Assembly (NCBI GenBank): GCA_027489175.1
Contig: JAIYAE010000031.1
Span: 1-64,000 of the forward strand
Source: Rhodobacter sp.
Lineage (GTDB): Bacteria; Pseudomonadota; Alphaproteobacteria; Rhodobacterales; Rhodobacteraceae
DNA length: 64,000 bases
Reading direction: 5' to 3'
The notes under the pieces were generated by a model that did not search any database, was not told the DNA's origin, and was given only the letters and a program-made list of their open reading frames with translations. Position numbers and translations under genes: made by a program. Position 1 is the stretch's first letter. Each line of letters starts with the position of its first letter. Of the stretch, positions 32,242 through 42,178 are shown piece after piece.

Positions 32242-32688
32242 TCAGTGCAAAGGCCCCGACAGCCGCGCGCGCAAGCTCGCCGGCAGCCGGGCGGCATGGC
32301 CATCCTCGGTCAAACAGACCAGCGTGACCTGCGCCAGAAACAGGCGCTCACCGCCCCGGGTGATGGTCTGGTCCAGCACCAGCCGGGCCCCGCCAAGCCC
32401 CTTCAGCACGGTCTCAACCACAAGGTCATCGCCAAACTTCGCCGGGCGCAGAAAGTCCGCCTCAACCCGCCGAACCGCGAAGACGATCCCCTCCGCCGCC
32501 TTGAGGGCCATCTGGTCGATGCCAAGGCTTGCCACCCATTCCGTGCGGCCCCGCTCGATGAATTTCAGGTAATTGGCATAGTAGACGATGCCCGCCAGAT
32601 CGGTGTCTTCATAGTAAACCCGCAGGCCATGCTGATGCGACACATCCACCCCCCTCTCGACCGCCCGGGGCATAGCACAGCCTGCCAC
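32242..32688 (-). CDS. ybgC: Tol-Pal system-associated acyl-CoA thioesterase
   Basis: RVYYEDTDLAGIVYYANYLKFIERGRTEWV hotdog thioesterase motif. Confidence 0.95.
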   Translation of the reverse strand: MAGCAMPRAVERGVDVSHQHGLRVYYEDTDLAGIVYYANYLKFIERGRTEWVASLGIDQMALKAAEGIVFAVRRVEADFLRPAKFGDDLVVETVLKGLGGARLVLDQTITRGGERLFLAQVTLVCLTEDGHAARLPASLRARLSGPLH

Positions 32689-32691
32689 GCC

Positions 32692-33117
32692 TCACAAATC
32701 GGGAAGGACCGGCACCAGGTTTTCCGCCGGATAGCGCAGGCCACGCTCCTGAACGTGAACATCGGCATCCCCCAGCCGGAAAGCGCGCCGCAACCGGTCG
32801 ATCGTGCCCTGCCGGTCCAGCCCCGTCTGGCAGGTGTAAAGATCAATCGTCACGAAGCGCCGCCCCGGAAAGGTGTGAAAGCTGATATGGCTTTCCGCGA
32901 TCATCACAAAGCCCGACAACCCGCCCGGGTCCTTGTGGCAATTCGGCCCGACGGACACGACCACCGGGGCGCAGATCGCATGCATCCCCATCTCGCCCGG
33001 CAGGGCCTCCAAAAGCCCGCGCAAGGCGGTGGCATCGGTCATCAAGGGCCCATCGGCATCATAACCGTCGATCATCAGATGCACGCCGAAGGGTTCGGGG
33101 AACGACGGATCAGTCAT
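32692..33117 (-). CDS. speD: S-adenosylmethionine decarboxylase proenzyme family
   Basis: FGVHLMIDGYDAD...GLSGFVMIAESHISFHTFPGRRFVTIDLYTCQ; starts 8 nt inside the upstream PACE gene. Confidence 0.88.
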   Translation of the reverse strand: MTDPSFPEPFGVHLMIDGYDADGPLMTDATALRGLLEALPGEMGMHAICAPVVVSVGPNCHKDPGGLSGFVMIAESHISFHTFPGRRFVTIDLYTCQTGLDRQGTIDRLRRAFRLGDADVHVQERGLRYPAENLVPVLPDL

Positions 33118-33562
33118 GCGACAGGCCTCCTGCGGGGACGGCCCGCATCGGGCGCAAGCGGTCATAGACGATGTGGAAGACATAGGCATAAGCGGTGTAA
33201 AGCGCGGTCAATCCCAGATCGACCAGCAGCGCCTCCCAGAAGGACAACCCGCCCAGGCCCATCAGGATCGGCAAGGTGACCACCAAGGTGGAGGTCTCAT
33301 GGCTGACCGCATGCACCAGCCGCCAGCGCTGCGGCCGGTCACTGGCCAGCCGCCCGCTCAGGCGAAAATCGGCCCAGTCAAAGATGGTGTTGTGCAAAGG
33401 CGACCAGATCAGCACCGCCACGGCCAGCGCCAGCATCAAGGTAAAGGCCTCGCCCGAGGTTCCGTCGCCGAACAGCGTGTAAAGCGGCACAGACAGGCAC
33501 AACCCGCCGATTTCATAAGAAATGGTCTGAATAACCCGCTCTCGCGGACTGCGTAAAATCAT
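33110..33562 (-). CDS. PACE-family (AceI-like) efflux transporter
   Basis: RSPRERVIQTISYEIGGLCLSVPLY; two BTP-like TM pairs (WSPLHNTIFDWADFR; LVDLGLTALYTAYAYVFHIVYDRLRP). Confidence 0.88.
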   Translation of the reverse strand: MILRSPRERVIQTISYEIGGLCLSVPLYTLFGDGTSGEAFTLMLALAVAVLIWSPLHNTIFDWADFRLSGRLASDRPQRWRLVHAVSHETSTLVVTLPILMGLGGLSFWEALLVDLGLTALYTAYAYVFHIVYDRLRPMRAVPAGGLSHD

Positions 33563-33705
33563 GGGAACACCAGCAATCTGGTTGAAAAAGGGTCGGCAAA
33601 AAATCAGTCAGGATCGTCAGTCAGACGCAAAATATTGGCGAAACATACACCAATCGACCGTCCCGATCAACGTCGGCCTCTTTGCCCCCTGCCTTGGCCT
33701 CGGCC

Positions 33706-34329
33706 CTACTGCCGTGCCTGAACCCGCGCCGCCAGCCGCAGCGCATGGCTTGGGTCCCGCGCCATCGCCGGCAAGACCGGGTCATACCCTGCCCGGATGA
33801 CTGACCCGATCTCGGGCCGCAGGATCACCCGCTCCCCCACCCGCGCCAAGGGCGAGGTCCCGTCAAACGCCCGATCCGACCAAAGAAGGATGGTCTGCAC
33901 CGCCTGTGCCAGCGCCAGCGTCTCGGCCTCCATCCCGGCCAGGGCCGCATCCATCCGTAGAAAGACGAAACAGGCGCGGATCGCCCCTGACGCCTCAAAG
34001 CGGAAAATCCGGTACTGGTTCGCGCCCGCCGCCTCCAGCCGCGCCACCAGTGCGGCCAGTTCAGGCACCAAACGGTCAAGGTCCGGCACGGCCAAAAGCT
34101 CCGCCCAGTCGCGGGTGAAGAAGACCATGAGGTTCGCGCCAAGCTCGGGGTCGGTCTCGGCCATCCGGTGCCCCGCCAAAGTGACCACGGCCTCAAGCGC
34201 CCCCTTGATCACCGGCAGGCTGGCATCGTCCACCCCAAAGACCACCGGCACGATCGGCCGCCCCCAGCGCGCGAAAAGATAGGCCCCGTCTGCCCGGGTG
34301 AACAAAGCCTCAACCTCTTCCGGCCCCAT
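33706..34329 (-). CDS. Conserved hypothetical protein
   Basis: MGPEEVEALFTRADGAYLFARWGRPIVPVVFGVDDASL...; no assigned domain; the ORF-track start at 34461 lies within the hairpin element. Confidence 0.65.
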   Translation of the reverse strand: MGPEEVEALFTRADGAYLFARWGRPIVPVVFGVDDASLPVIKGALEAVVTLAGHRMAETDPELGANLMVFFTRDWAELLAVPDLDRLVPELAALVARLEAAGANQYRIFRFEASGAIRACFVFLRMDAALAGMEAETLALAQAVQTILLWSDRAFDGTSPLARVGERVILRPEIGSVIRAGYDPVLPAMARDPSHALRLAARVQARQ

Positions 34330-34420
34330 CGCAGCACCTCTTGTTTGGCCCGCGCTAGCATCCCCTGCCACCGCGCAACAAGCCCTCAAGGTTTGCTCTT
34401 TTGAAAAATAATCCACGGTT

Positions 34421-34479
34421 ATGCCATTGGTTTCGCCATTGGTTCGAGAGACCAATGGCATGGGGGGCAGAATGCCCCC
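34421..34479. repeat. Two-hairpin intergenic element (modules A+B), copy 2
   Basis: GCCATTGGTttcGCCATTGGTtcgagagACCAATGGC followed by GGGGGCA-gaa-TGCCCCC; same layout as 21737-21793. Confidence 0.65.
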
Positions 34480-34551
34480 ATCGCCCGAGCCGGTTGGCGC
34501 GCTTGCGCGCCAGAGGCGAGAAAAAAGGTCTTCGCGCGGAACGCGCTCGAT

Positions 34552-35598
34552 TCACTTCGCGTCGAACAGGTCCGACTGGCCCGGTTTTGGTGGTTCGGGG
34601 GGTTTCGGCGCCTCCAGCCCCAGATGCCGCCAGGCCTTGGCCCCCAGCATCCGCCCGCGCGGCGTCCGCAGGATCAAGCCTTGCTGGAGGAGGTATGGCT
34701 CGATCACCTCTTCAATCGCATCCCGCGGCTCGCTCAGCGCCGCCGCAATGGTCTCCACCCCGACCGGCCCGCCACCATAATTCTCCGCCAACAGCGTCAG
34801 ATAGCGCCGGTCGGCCCCATCAAGGCCCAGCTTGTCCACCCCCAGCCGCGTCAGCGCCCGGTCGGCCAGGGCCCGGGAAATCCGCCCGCCCTCCTCGACC
34901 AGCGCGAAATCCACCACCCGGCGCAGCAAACGCCCGGCAATGCGCGGCGTTCCCCGCGCCCGGCGGGCAATCTCAAGACAGCCCTCTTCTTCGGCAGGCA
35001 CCCCCATCAGCCGCGCCCCACGGCTGACGATCTCGTAAAGCTCCGCCTCCGAATAGAACTCCAGCCGCGTCGGAATCCCGAACCGGTCGCGCAGGGGCGT
35101 CGTCAACAGCCCCAGCCGCGTGGTGGCACCGACCAGCGTAAAGGGCTGCAGATCGATCCGCACCGTCCGCGCCGCCGGCCCCTCGCCGATCACCAGATCA
35201 AGGGCGAAATCCTCCAGCGCCGGATACAGCACCTCCTCGACCACCGGGCTAAGCCGATGAATCTCATCGATGAACAGCACATCGCGCGGCTCAAGGTTCG
35301 TCAGGATCGCCGCAAGGTCCCCAGGCTTGGCCAGCACGGGGCCCGAGGTCATCCGGAACCCCACCCCCAACTCCCGCGCCATGATCTGCGCGAGGGTCGT
35401 CTTCCCCAACCCCGGCGGGCCGTGGAACAGCGTATGGTCCATCGCCTCGCCCCGCATCCGCGCGCTCGCGATGAACACGGCCAAGTTCGCCCGCGCCTCG
35501 GCCTGACCGATGAACTCGGCCAGCATCTGCGGCCGCAAGGCGCGGTCCAGATCCTCCGGCAGACGCTCGGGGCGCAGGGTAGGGTCCGGTTCCATCAT
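34552..35598 (-). CDS. ruvB: Holliday junction branch migration helicase RuvB
   Basis: [42 protein letters not shown]; next to ruvA and ruvC. Confidence 0.98.
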   Translation of the reverse strand: MMEPDPTLRPERLPEDLDRALRPQMLAEFIGQAEARANLAVFIASARMRGEAMDHTLFHGPPGLGKTTLAQIMARELGVGFRMTSGPVLAKPGDLAAILTNLEPRDVLFIDEIHRLSPVVEEVLYPALEDFALDLVIGEGPAARTVRIDLQPFTLVGATTRLGLLTTPLRDRFGIPTRLEFYSEAELYEIVSRGARLMGVPAEEEGCLEIARRARGTPRIAGRLLRRVVDFALVEEGGRISRALADRALTRLGVDKLGLDGADRRYLTLLAENYGGGPVGVETIAAALSEPRDAIEEVIEPYLLQQGLILRTPRGRMLGAKAWRHLGLEAPKPPEPPKPGQSDLFDAK

Positions 35599-36269
35599 CT
35601 TGGCGCCAACAGTTTCAGGCTGGCGCGGATCAGCGTGGCCGTGTCCGCCTCAGGCTGGTCGCCCGCCACTGTCGCCACCGCCTGCGCGGCATCGCTTTGC
35701 CCATAGCCAAGGTTCAGAAGGGCCGACAGCGCATCCGCCGTCGACGCCGCGCGCTTCGCGGCCCCCTCATCCCGCCTGGCGGGGGCCTTCGGCGCGGGGG
35801 CCGCCTCGTCGATCACCACATCCTCGGCCCCGGCCTTGGCGCTTAGTCCCACGCCCGCGGCCGTCACACCGGGGGCCTTCGCTTTCAGCTCCAGGATCAC
35901 CCGCTGCGCCAGTTTCGGCCCCACACCCGGGGCCGCCTGCACCGCCCGCGCGTCGCCCAGCGTGATCGCACGGCCCACGCCTTCCGGCCCCAAAGTCCCA
36001 AGGATCGCCATCGCGGCCTTCGCCCCCACGCCTTGCACCGTGGTCAGAAGCTTGTGCCACTCCTTCTCCAGCATCGTCGGGAAGCCGAAAAGCTGCAAAA
36101 GGTCCTCGCGCACCACCAGATCGGTGTAAAGACTGACCGCCTCACCCAACCCCGGCAGCCCGGCAAGGGTCCGGTCGTTGACATAGACGATATAGCCCAC
36201 CCCGCGCACGTCGATCAGCACATGGTCTGGGCCCCGCCAGTCCAGCCGCCCGGATATCCTGCCGATCAT
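35595..36269 (-). CDS. ruvA: Holliday junction branch migration protein RuvA
   Basis: [30 protein letters not shown]; HhH motifs. Confidence 0.97.
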   Translation of the reverse strand: MIGRISGRLDWRGPDHVLIDVRGVGYIVYVNDRTLAGLPGLGEAVSLYTDLVVREDLLQLFGFPTMLEKEWHKLLTTVQGVGAKAAMAILGTLGPEGVGRAITLGDARAVQAAPGVGPKLAQRVILELKAKAPGVTAAGVGLSAKAGAEDVVIDEAAPAPKAPARRDEGAAKRAASTADALSALLNLGYGQSDAAQAVATVAGDQPEADTATLIRASLKLLAPR

Positions 36270-36775
36270 CCCGCCACCCGCATCGCGGCCTGCAGCCGCC
36301 CCGCCGATTGCAGATGATGCGCATGGCAGATCGCCACCGCCAGCGCATCCGCCGCATCCGCGCCCGCGATCACCACCCCCGGCAGCTGCAGCCGCACCAT
36401 GTGGTCCACCTGCACCTTGGCCGCATGGCCCACGCCCACCACCGTCTTCTTCACCGCATTCGGCGCATATTCCCCGACGCTCAGCCCGAACTGCGCCGGC
36501 ACCAAAAGCGCAATCCCCCGCGCCTGTCCCAGCTTCAGCGTCGCCACCGCGTCCTTGTTGACAAACGTGTGCTCCACCGCCGCCGCCTCAGGCGCATGGG
36601 CGCGAAAGACCAGCGTCAGCTGGCTGTGCAAGGTCAGCAGTCGCATCGCCAGATCGCCGTCATCCCCGTCCGAGTGGCAGATCCCGTTGGCGACATGCGT
36701 CAGGCGAGAGCCCGCCACGTCGATCACCCCCCACCCCAGGTTCCGCAACCCCGGATCAATGCCGATCACGCGCAT
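36266..36775 (-). CDS. ruvC: Crossover junction endodeoxyribonuclease RuvC
   Basis: [46 protein letters not shown]. Confidence 0.97.
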   Translation of the reverse strand: MRVIGIDPGLRNLGWGVIDVAGSRLTHVANGICHSDGDDGDLAMRLLTLHSQLTLVFRAHAPEAAAVEHTFVNKDAVATLKLGQARGIALLVPAQFGLSVGEYAPNAVKKTVVGVGHAAKVQVDHMVRLQLPGVVIAGADAADALAVAICHAHHLQSAGRLQAAMRVAG

Positions 36776-37054
36776 CGCTGCCCCTTTTCTTGCTCTTGGC
36801 ATCGGATTAGCACGAAAAGGGAACATCCGCCAATCGCTTTCCGCTACCCCGCAGAAATCGCCCGTCCATTTTGCACTTGCAGAAACCGACAACCTGTCGC
36901 ACAAATTCGACCAGCGCGGCCGCTTTTTCGAACTGCCTTAGGGAACGCGCTGAAAAAGATGAAGAAATTATGTCTTCAGTCATGCATTGGCTGCAACGCG
37001 GCCATGCTAGGGCTTCGCTTGCTTTGCGCATGCAGCACGACTATCTGGCAAGCA

Positions 37055-37074
37055 TCGAAGGAATAAGCCTTCGA
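37055..37074 (+). promoter_or_regulatory. Small hairpin in the 5' leader of the DUF1127 gene
   Basis: TCGAAGG-aataag-CCTTCGA, 7-bp stem about 30 nt 5' of the ATG. Confidence 0.35.
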
Positions 37075-37105
37075 ATTGTGCAGTATGAGAACAAGGATGC
37101 AAGCC

Positions 37106-37309
37106 ATGGCCGCTGTCGAGACGACCCGCCCGGCGCCCTTTGGCGCCATCACCACTTACCGTGCCATCTCTGGCCTGACGAACGCGTTTGCGGTTCTGTC
37201 GGCCTGGAATGATGCACGTGTCACCCGCAAAGCCCTGAACAAGCTTTCGGACCGCGAGCTGGACGATATCGGTCTGTGCCGCGGCGACATTGAGTTTCTG
37301 GGGCGCTGA
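37106..37309 (+). CDS. DUF1127 small protein
   Basis: 67 aa; C-terminal WNDARVTRKALNKLSDRELDDIGLCRGDIEFL is the canonical DUF1127 signature. Confidence 0.93.
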   Translation: MAAVETTRPAPFGAITTYRAISGLTNAFAVLSAWNDARVTRKALNKLSDRELDDIGLCRGDIEFLGR

Positions 37310-37343
37310 AGCAACCCGACCCGCGAAGACTACCCGCATGACA

Positions 37344-37375
37344 AAGGCCGCATCAATGATGCGGCCTTCTTTTTT
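37344..37375 (+). terminator. Intrinsic terminator of the DUF1127 gene
   Basis: AAGGCCGCATCA-a-TGATGCGGCCTT followed by CTTTTTT. Confidence 0.92.
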
Positions 37376-37414
37376 GTTCAATAACTTGGCAGCAGTCGTA
37401 AAGGGCGCTTAGAA

Positions 37415-37762
37415 TTAGCGAGGAAACAGCGCCTGCATCTGGCCCGAGACAAACAGCGTGGCCGGATCGGCATGCATCAGCCAGGCACCAACGGGGTCGA
37501 TCCCCTCTCCTGCGGCAAGCGCGCTGACGCGGCTTTCGTAGGTCTGTGCCCCGATATAGTAGTGGATCATCGACTTCAGGCCGATCCCGACAAGCAGCGC
37601 CAGAACCAGCGGCTTCACCAGCTTGAGGATCCGTGACCCGGCGCGCGACGGCGCCTTGCGGCCCAGCGTTCCCGCCGCCTCGAACCCATAGCCCTTGGCA
37701 TGGGTCTTCTCGATCCGCGAAACGCGGCTGTAGAATTCGTTCAGATTCGGATCAACCCACAT
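37415..37762 (-). CDS. Hypothetical single-pass membrane protein
   Basis: MWVDPNLNEFYSRVSRIEKTHAKGYGFEAAGTLGRK...; one TM segment (LVLALLVGIGLKSMIHYYIG). Confidence 0.65.
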   Translation of the reverse strand: MWVDPNLNEFYSRVSRIEKTHAKGYGFEAAGTLGRKAPSRAGSRILKLVKPLVLALLVGIGLKSMIHYYIGAQTYESRVSALAAGEGIDPVGAWLMHADPATLFVSGQMQALFPR

Positions 37763-37883
37763 AATATCCACCCAGAGTAGCAGCTCTGCATTTAGCCATT
37801 GGTGACGCAGTTTTATGGCGAAAATGCGGCACTTGCCTACCATCAGCTGCAAGCGCGGACTGAGTCAATCATTGTCCACGATT

Positions 37884-38768
37884 TCAACACTTTTGCAGCA
37901 CAAGCACCGACCATTCCCCCAGATCGTCCCTGTCCTGCAGACAAAGTCCTGCCGTAACGTAAGCTGCGGTCACGGCCTCTGCCTGCTGGACGAGCAGACC
38001 AGATAGAATCGCTCGCCCATTGGTTGCCAGATGCGCCGAAATGGCGGGGGCAAGCTCAATCAGCGGGCCTTTCAGGATGTTGGCAAAGACCAGATCATAA
38101 GGGGCAGCGGCCTTCAGGCGGCGGTGGTCAAGACCGGCCGCCTCGATGCATTCGACCCGGCCCTGCAGCCCGTTGATCGCCACATTGGCCTCGGACACAT
38201 CGACGGCAACGCGGTCAATGTCGCTGGCGATGACCAGCGCCTCGGGCAGTGTCGCCGCCGCCGCCATCGCCAGAACCGCCGTGCCACAGCCGATATCGGC
38301 CACGCTGGTCGGCCGTACCCCGGCGGTCAGCAGCCTGTCGAACGCTTTCAGACAGCCCAGCGTCGTGCCGTGATGCCCGGTCCCGAAGGCGACGGTCGCC
38401 TCGATCTGCAGTGGCACACGGGCGGGATCGGCGGGCACCTTGTCGGCATCATGGCTGCCATAGACAAAGAAGCGCCCGGCATTGACCGGGGCCAGTTCGC
38501 GCCGAACCTTGGCGACCCAGTCAATCTCGGGCAGGTCGGACAGGGCGAAGGGCCGGGCGTCGAAGGCCAGGGCAAAGATCTCCAGCATCACCTGATCCGG
38601 GGCTTCCAGGAAATAGCCCCCGACCTCCCACAGACCCGATCCGTCCTCGATCTCGAACACGCCGACGCCCACCGGTTCCGGCGTCATCCGCTCCATCGCG
38701 GCGGCAAGGGCACGGGCGGCGTCTTCGCCGGTCACGGTGGTCAGGGCGGTAAAGGTGGGCATCGGCAT
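37884..38768 (-). CDS. prmA: Ribosomal protein L11 methyltransferase
   Basis: EATVAFGTGHHGTTLGCLKAFDRLL; VADIGCGTAVLAMAAA; VFANILKGPLIELAP. Confidence 0.95.
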   Translation of the reverse strand: MPMPTFTALTTVTGEDAARALAAAMERMTPEPVGVGVFEIEDGSGLWEVGGYFLEAPDQVMLEIFALAFDARPFALSDLPEIDWVAKVRRELAPVNAGRFFVYGSHDADKVPADPARVPLQIEATVAFGTGHHGTTLGCLKAFDRLLTAGVRPTSVADIGCGTAVLAMAAAATLPEALVIASDIDRVAVDVSEANVAINGLQGRVECIEAAGLDHRRLKAAAPYDLVFANILKGPLIELAPAISAHLATNGRAILSGLLVQQAEAVTAAYVTAGLCLQDRDDLGEWSVLVLQKC

Positions 38769-38818
38769 TCTCCAGGGTCAGGGGCCGGATAGACCCCGGC
38801 CCCCCCCTGGTCAAGCCA

Positions 38819-39472
38819 TCAGGCGGTGACGCCGGTCCCGATTGGGCAGGTCACGCCGGTGCCGCCGATCCCGCAATAGCCGTTCGGGTTCTTCGCCAGG
38901 TATTGCTGGTGGTAGTCCTCGGCAAAGTAGAAGGTCGGCACTGGCAGGATCTCGGTCGTGATCGTCCCCTGCCCGGCCTTGCTCAGCGCGTCCTGGTAGA
39001 CAAGCTTTGAGGCTTTTGCCGCCTCGGCCTGCGCGGGCGTATAGGTATAGATGCCCGACCGGTAGGTCGACCCGATGTCATTGCCCTGCCGCATGCCTTG
39101 GGTTGGGTCGTGCCCCTCCCAGAACAGCTTCAGCAGGGCGGCATAGCTGACCTTGGCGGGATCATAGATCACCCGCACCACTTCATTATGGCCGGTCAGC
39201 TGGGTGCAGGTTTCCTTATAGGTCGGGTTCGGGGTGAACCCGCCCGCATAGCCGACCATGGTCAGCCAGACGCCCGGGGTCTGCCAGAACTTGCGCTCGA
39301 CGCCCCAGAAGCAGCCCATGCCGAACATCGCCTCTTCCATCCCCTCGGGCACCGGAGATTTCAGCGGAATGCCGGACAGGAAATGCGTCTCAGCGGTGGG
39401 CAGGGGCTCCGGGCGCCCCGGCAGCGCCTTGTCGGGCGAAACCATTTCCGTCTTGGAGCGGGTGAAGAACAT
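38819..39472 (-). CDS. msrA: Peptide-methionine (S)-S-oxide reductase
   Basis: [42 protein letters not shown]. Confidence 0.97.
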   Translation of the reverse strand: MFFTRSKTEMVSPDKALPGRPEPLPTAETHFLSGIPLKSPVPEGMEEAMFGMGCFWGVERKFWQTPGVWLTMVGYAGGFTPNPTYKETCTQLTGHNEVVRVIYDPAKVSYAALLKLFWEGHDPTQGMRQGNDIGSTYRSGIYTYTPAQAEAAKASKLVYQDALSKAGQGTITTEILPVPTFYFAEDYHQQYLAKNPNGYCGIGGTGVTCPIGTGVTA

Positions 39473-39553
39473 GGCGGACCTCCGTTTCTGGGCCTTCATA
39501 TAGGCGGTGCAGGCCAAAAGCCCAACCCAGGTTACAACCGCCTCACCCGAGGG

Positions 39554-40786
39554 TTACTCCGCCGGCTGCGGCAGCGCGCGGGAAAAGACCGTCTCATTCC
39601 CCGGCTCCGGGTGGCGCGGGATCAGGCAGATCAGCCCGAACGCAAAAAGCGCCATCCCCGCCCCCAAGAGGAAGACGTAATCGGGTGAGGTCGCCCACAA
39701 ATACCCCAACCCCGCCGGCAGGAACACCGCCGCGATATGGTTGATCGTGAATGCCACCGCCGCCGTCGGCGCAATATCCTTCGGGTCCGCGATCTTCTGG
39801 AAATAGGTCTTGAGGCTGAAACTCAGCGCAAAGAACAGCTGATCCAGGATATACAAGGCCCCGGCAATCACGATCCCCCAGCCGAACCAGTAAAGCCCAC
39901 CATAGGCCAGAAACACCAGCGTCAGGCCGATGTATTCGAACCCCATGACATTCCGCTCACCATAGCGCCCCAAGGCCCGCCCCATCGCCGGGGCCACGGC
40001 CATGTTGATCAGGTAATTGCACAAGAGAAGCAGCGTCATCTCGCTGACCTTCATCCCGAACCGCTCCACCATCATGAAGCCCGCAAAGACGACAAAGATC
40101 TGCCGCCGCGCGCCCGCCATGAATTGCAGCGCATAATACAGCCAATACCGCCGCCGCAGGACGATGTGCTTGTGCTGCACATGCGGGGACTGAAACTGCG
40201 GATAAGCCAGCGCCGCAAACAGCACGATGGCAATCGTCACCCCGCCCGAGGCCATGTAGACCGTGTTATAGTCCAGCCCCAGCCGGTCCCACAGCGCCAC
40301 AATCAGCCCATAGGCCGCCAGGCTCGCCCCCGCCCCCACCGCCACGATCCGCCCCAGGACGATGGGCGCGCGGGCCTTGTCGATCCATTGCAACTGCAGC
40401 GACTGGTTCACCGTCTCGAAATAATGAAACCCGATGGAGGAGAGGAGCGTCATCACCAGAAGGCCACTGAACGAGGTGAACCACCCCGTGAACATCGTCG
40501 CCGCCCCCAACAGCGCGAGCATCAAAAGCGCCAACACCTGCTCCCGCACCGCCAGCAGGATCGCGATCACCACCACCGCGAGGAGCCCCGGAATCTCCCG
40601 CACCGTATGCAGCCAGCCGATCTCTTTCCCGGTAAAGCTCGCCACCTCGATGACGAAGTTGTTCAGAAGCGCCGACCAGGTCGCAAAACTCAGCGGCATC
40701 GCCGCCGCCATAAGGTACAGCAGCGCCTCCGGCCGCCGCCAGGCAGGCAGGCGGGAGGTCTCGGACAGGGGCATCAGATTGGACAT
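39554..40786 (-). CDS. MFS transporter
   Basis: 410 aa, ~11-12 hydrophobic segments. Confidence 0.85.
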   Translation of the reverse strand: MSNLMPLSETSRLPAWRRPEALLYLMAAAMPLSFATWSALLNNFVIEVASFTGKEIGWLHTVREIPGLLAVVVIAILLAVREQVLALLMLALLGAATMFTGWFTSFSGLLVMTLLSSIGFHYFETVNQSLQLQWIDKARAPIVLGRIVAVGAGASLAAYGLIVALWDRLGLDYNTVYMASGGVTIAIVLFAALAYPQFQSPHVQHKHIVLRRRYWLYYALQFMAGARRQIFVVFAGFMMVERFGMKVSEMTLLLLCNYLINMAVAPAMGRALGRYGERNVMGFEYIGLTLVFLAYGGLYWFGWGIVIAGALYILDQLFFALSFSLKTYFQKIADPKDIAPTAAVAFTINHIAAVFLPAGLGYLWATSPDYVFLLGAGMALFAFGLICLIPRHPEPGNETVFSRALPQPAE

Positions 40787-40869
40787 GCGACGGACTTAGC
40801 GAAAACGGAAGCAGAGGCAAAGCGGAAGCTTGTGCGGGGCACAATCGGCCGCTGGTCAGGAATCCCCGT

Positions 40870-40961
40870 CCCGGGCTTGACCCGGCACCTCTGCCACGAA
40901 CGGGCGCTTCCGCCATGAACCACTCTCTCGCCCGACCCGAGGCCCCGGGTCAAGCCCGGGG
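40870..40961. repeat. Inverted pair of CCCGGGYTTGACCCGG palindromic repeats
   Basis: CCCGGGCTTGACCCGG at 40870-40885 and its inverted form CCCCGGGTCAAGCCCGGGG at 40943-40961. Confidence 0.7.
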
Positions 40962-41243
40962 CGGGTAGTCACCTAGTCGACCATTGAGCTCCTTCGCCCG
41001 GATAAGCCGCGACCAGCGGCCCGGGCAGCGCCCGACCGCCCCCTCGGGCAGGCGCTTCTGCAACGGTTGCCAGCAGAACATCGGTGGGAGGGGTTGCGCC
41101 ATAAAGTGCCGAAAACGAACGTCGCTGCGCCCAACTCGCTAGGCCGGTTTCGAAGCGTAAGTGATCGGCCGCGCAAGGGTTGAAAGTGCCGTCAAGCACG
41201 AATGTCGCAGATGGAGGACGGCTTTGATGCCATGTCGTCCAAT

Positions 41244-41981
41244 TCAGGTATGCTCAGGGCCAGTCCGGCCACCGTTTCTCATCTCAGAGATGAGTTTGCG
41301 CGCCGTCATCCGGTCTTCGATCAGTGGCGGTAGCGTTTCGCGAACAGTATCTGACCGGTCGAGGAATGCCGAAACGTCACTAGGGTCGGTTTGGTCCCAA
41401 GCAGTTACCGGCCAGTTCCACCACTGCGATCTCAGAAGCCGCTCTATGACTGACTCTTCAAACCTCCAGCGAACCAACTTCGCAGGCGCACCGGAGACTA
41501 TGGCGTAAGGAGGCACATCGCGGGTTACTATGGATCGTGCCGCAATGACCGAACCAGTCCCAAGTTTCACTCCGTGCGCCAGCAACGCGCCATCACCGAC
41601 CCAAACATCGTTCTCGATTTCTACCATCGGGCCAAGGTCTTCAAACAGAGGGAAGTTTTCCCGCTGACTATTGCCCGAACGCGCACGTTTGCGGCGATAA
41701 AAGACAGGGCTGGTTGAGGCCCATTCAACAGGGTGATTACTGCCCATGACCGATACGGCATCACCTATCGAACAATATCGCCCAATCCGGGCAACGTGTG
41801 TGAAGAAGCTTCGCGTATAGCTATAGGCCCCAAGGGGCATGAACAGGCCTGGCCGAAATTGGGTGAAGCGCTCAAATGCAGCGTCAGCATTCTCGACGAT
41901 CACTGTTCCTTGCAATTTTGGAAAGAACTGTATTCCAAAACTCTGTCGCAAATAGAGTGCGCCTGCACTGTCGAGCTTCAT
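41244..41981 (-). CDS. CatB-like hexapeptide-repeat O-acetyltransferase
   Basis: Left-handed beta-helix pattern VEIENDVWVGDGALLAHGVKLGTGSVIAARSIVTRDVPPYAIVSGAPAKLVRWRF; MGSNHP motif. Confidence 0.87.
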   Translation of the reverse strand: MKLDSAGALYLRQSFGIQFFPKLQGTVIVENADAAFERFTQFRPGLFMPLGAYSYTRSFFTHVARIGRYCSIGDAVSVMGSNHPVEWASTSPVFYRRKRARSGNSQRENFPLFEDLGPMVEIENDVWVGDGALLAHGVKLGTGSVIAARSIVTRDVPPYAIVSGAPAKLVRWRFEESVIERLLRSQWWNWPVTAWDQTDPSDVSAFLDRSDTVRETLPPLIEDRMTARKLISEMRNGGRTGPEHT

Positions 41982-42006
41982 GGTCAAGTTCCAGGCCCTC
42001 CACCTG

Positions 42007-42030
42007 ATTGCCCATTACCTGATGGGCAAT
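42007..42030. promoter_or_regulatory. Palindrome just 5' of the acetyltransferase gene
   Basis: ATTGCCCAT-tacctg-ATGGGCAAT, 9-bp perfect inverted repeat about 25 nt upstream of the start. Confidence 0.35.
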
Positions 42031-42178
42031 TCCCCGGGCGATGCAAAGCCTCAAGCACAAAAATCATGCAATCACTCTTTCAGTTTCTTTAGACGCCAGG
42101 CTGGTCCGAAAGGCAGAACACTCAATCGAACCAGCAACACACCCTTTACAGTCATTCCCAACTGGCTTGACACTCCCC

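Noticed and set aside
33561-33800. 79-aa plus-strand ORF between the PACE gene and the hypothetical gene
   Set aside because: Overlaps the 3' end of a minus-strand gene, no RBS or recognised domain.
40969-41199. 76-aa minus-strand ORF upstream of the MFS gene
   Set aside because: Low-complexity translation, no RBS or domain, flanked by palindromic repeats; probably non-coding or gene debris.
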